This document shows positions 63,312 to 64,000 of a stretch of 64,000 nt of DNA, in pieces. Each line of letters begins with the position of its first letter. Positions within the stretch are counted from its first letter, which is position 1. The DNA comes from Berkiella sp963803015 (GTDB lineage: Bacteria > Pseudomonadota > Gammaproteobacteria > Berkiellales > Berkiellaceae), in contig CAWDKV010000004.1 in assembly GCA_963803015.1 (NCBI GenBank), positions 806,001 to 870,000 on the forward strand, in the 5' to 3' direction. The position numbers and the translations under genes were made by a program. Below the pieces are notes generated by a model, which had not been told where the DNA came from, searched no databases, and worked only from the letters and a program-made list of their open reading frames with translations.

Positions 63312-64000
63312 ATGCTGACTTTTCCTCATCAAGATCTCATGATTGATGCAAATATCAATCGCTTTAAAGAAGGAGCCAGAGTGCTAGAAGATCTGGCTCG
63401 CTTTGTTTTAAATGATTACAACTTGTTCGTTAAAATAAAAGATCTCAAACATCAGATCCAATTTAAAACCCTTGATAGACCTTTATCACAAAGAGATATA
63501 GGTGGCCCTACTTTCAAAGAATCTCCCCGCTCTGCTTCTTTGCTTGATCTCGCACATGCCAATGCACTGCGGATGCAAGAAGCCTCTAGAGTGCTAGAAG
63601 AAATATATGATAAAGATCTTTTTAAAGCTATTCGCTTTAGATCTTATGATATTCACACAGAAATAATAACGAAATTACAATTATTTTTGAAAAGAGATAA
63701 GTTAAAGGGAGTATATGCTATCTGTAATCCTGAGTTAATGTCTATTGATAAGATAGCAGTTCATATTAACCAAAAAAAAATTTCTATCTGTCAGGTGAGA
63801 ATGAAAAATTCGACAAAGCGTCAAGTTTTACAGGCTGTGCTAAAAATGCGAAAAATAGTTCAAGAACAAACGTTAATTATTGTCAATGATCATCTGGATA
63901 TTGCTTTAGCTTGTGCTGATGGCGTGCATCTTGGACAACAAGATTTGCCGCTTGAGATGGCAAGAAAAATTGCGCCAAGTCATTTTATAATAGGGGTAAG
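63312..64000 (+). CDS. thiE: Thiamine-phosphate synthase with an N-terminal helical domain, partial
   Basis: The ATG at 63312 (MLTFPHQDLMIDANINRF) follows AGGCAGGAC; the frame is open to the window end (229 codons). The N-terminal 120 residues contain two similar helical hairpins, IDANINRFKEGARVLEDLARFVL and LAHANALRMQEASRVLEEIYD, a domain known ahead of ThiE in some bacteria. The ThiE barrel begins near KGVYAICNPELM and includes IIVNDHLDIALACADGVHLGQQDLP, the conserved pyrophosphate/HMP-binding region. It joins HMP-PP and thiazole phosphate. Third gene of the TPP-riboswitch operon. Confidence 0.88.
   Translation, partial: MLTFPHQDLMIDANINRFKEGARVLEDLARFVLNDYNLFVKIKDLKHQIQFKTLDRPLSQRDIGGPTFKESPRSASLLDLAHANALRMQEASRVLEEIYDKDLFKAIRFRSYDIHTEIITKLQLFLKRDKLKGVYAICNPELMSIDKIAVHINQKKISICQVRMKNSTKRQVLQAVLKMRKIVQEQTLIIVNDHLDIALACADGVHLGQQDLPLEMARKIAPSHFIIGV

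Noticed and set aside
1..64000. tRNA, rRNA, insertion sequences or prophage genes
   Set aside because: None could be recognised by eye; no transposase, integrase or structural RNA other than the TPP riboswitch was seen.

Overview
This 64 kb window is chromosomal DNA of a moderately AT-rich gammaproteobacterium. Housekeeping gene order (trmL, gpsA, secB, rhodanese, gpmI, envC; trxA, rho, ubiD, flavin reductase) follows the enterobacterial pattern. Ankyrin-type proteins, a Thi5 resembling the one known from Legionella, and many short palindromic repeats suggest the order Legionellales (Legionella/Coxiella relatives, possibly an intracellular lineage). This is inferred from gene content alone; no rRNA or tRNA gene was seen.

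Layout. 1-8.4 kb: envelope and housekeeping genes (DUF4124 fragment, L,D-transpeptidase, trmL, gpsA-secB-rhodanese, gpmI-envC-ctpA). 8.5-11.1 kb: a DUF1800/DUF1501 pair. 11.3-24.7 kb: two giant tandem autotransporters with repeat-built passengers. 24.7-30 kb: a degenerate ankyrin-like protein, rpoH with a CIRCE operator over its promoter, and hypothetical or membrane proteins. 30.1-35.2 kb: trxA, rho, ubiD, a flavin reductase-like gene and a frameshifted M28 peptidase. 35.3-41.4 kb: a 1931-residue protein ending in a ParB/Srx-like nuclease domain, followed 11 bases later by a 118-residue ORF, which looks like a toxin-immunity pair. 41.7-51.8 kb: fabV, a TrmB-type regulator divergent from an OPRT-like gene and a TSUP transporter, a sulfotransferase-like protein, a Cys-rich exported peptide, glutaredoxin, a Tag/GIY-YIG fusion, a FosA-like enzyme, aroE and a DAACS symporter. 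51.8-61.2 kb: transporters, hemB, acetyltransferases (one a pseudogene), a porin, a class D beta-lactamase and a VOC protein. 61.3-64 kb: a TPP riboswitch followed by thi5, thi4 and a two-domain thiE that runs off the window.

Three regions deserve most attention. The thiamine operon pairs a Thi5-type HMP-P synthase (Lys59, His63, CCCFC motif all present) with a Thi4 that has Cys158 at the sulfur-donor position. This suggests a yeast-like route in which both precursor enzymes may be single-turnover. The 35.3-41.4 kb locus is a candidate polymorphic toxin with an unrecognised immunity protein. The rpoH promoter carries a CIRCE site, suggesting that HrcA controls sigma-32.

Two genes look broken (M28 peptidase, GNAT fragment). 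A roughly 100-130 bp palindromic element occurs twice, with compensatory changes between the copies.
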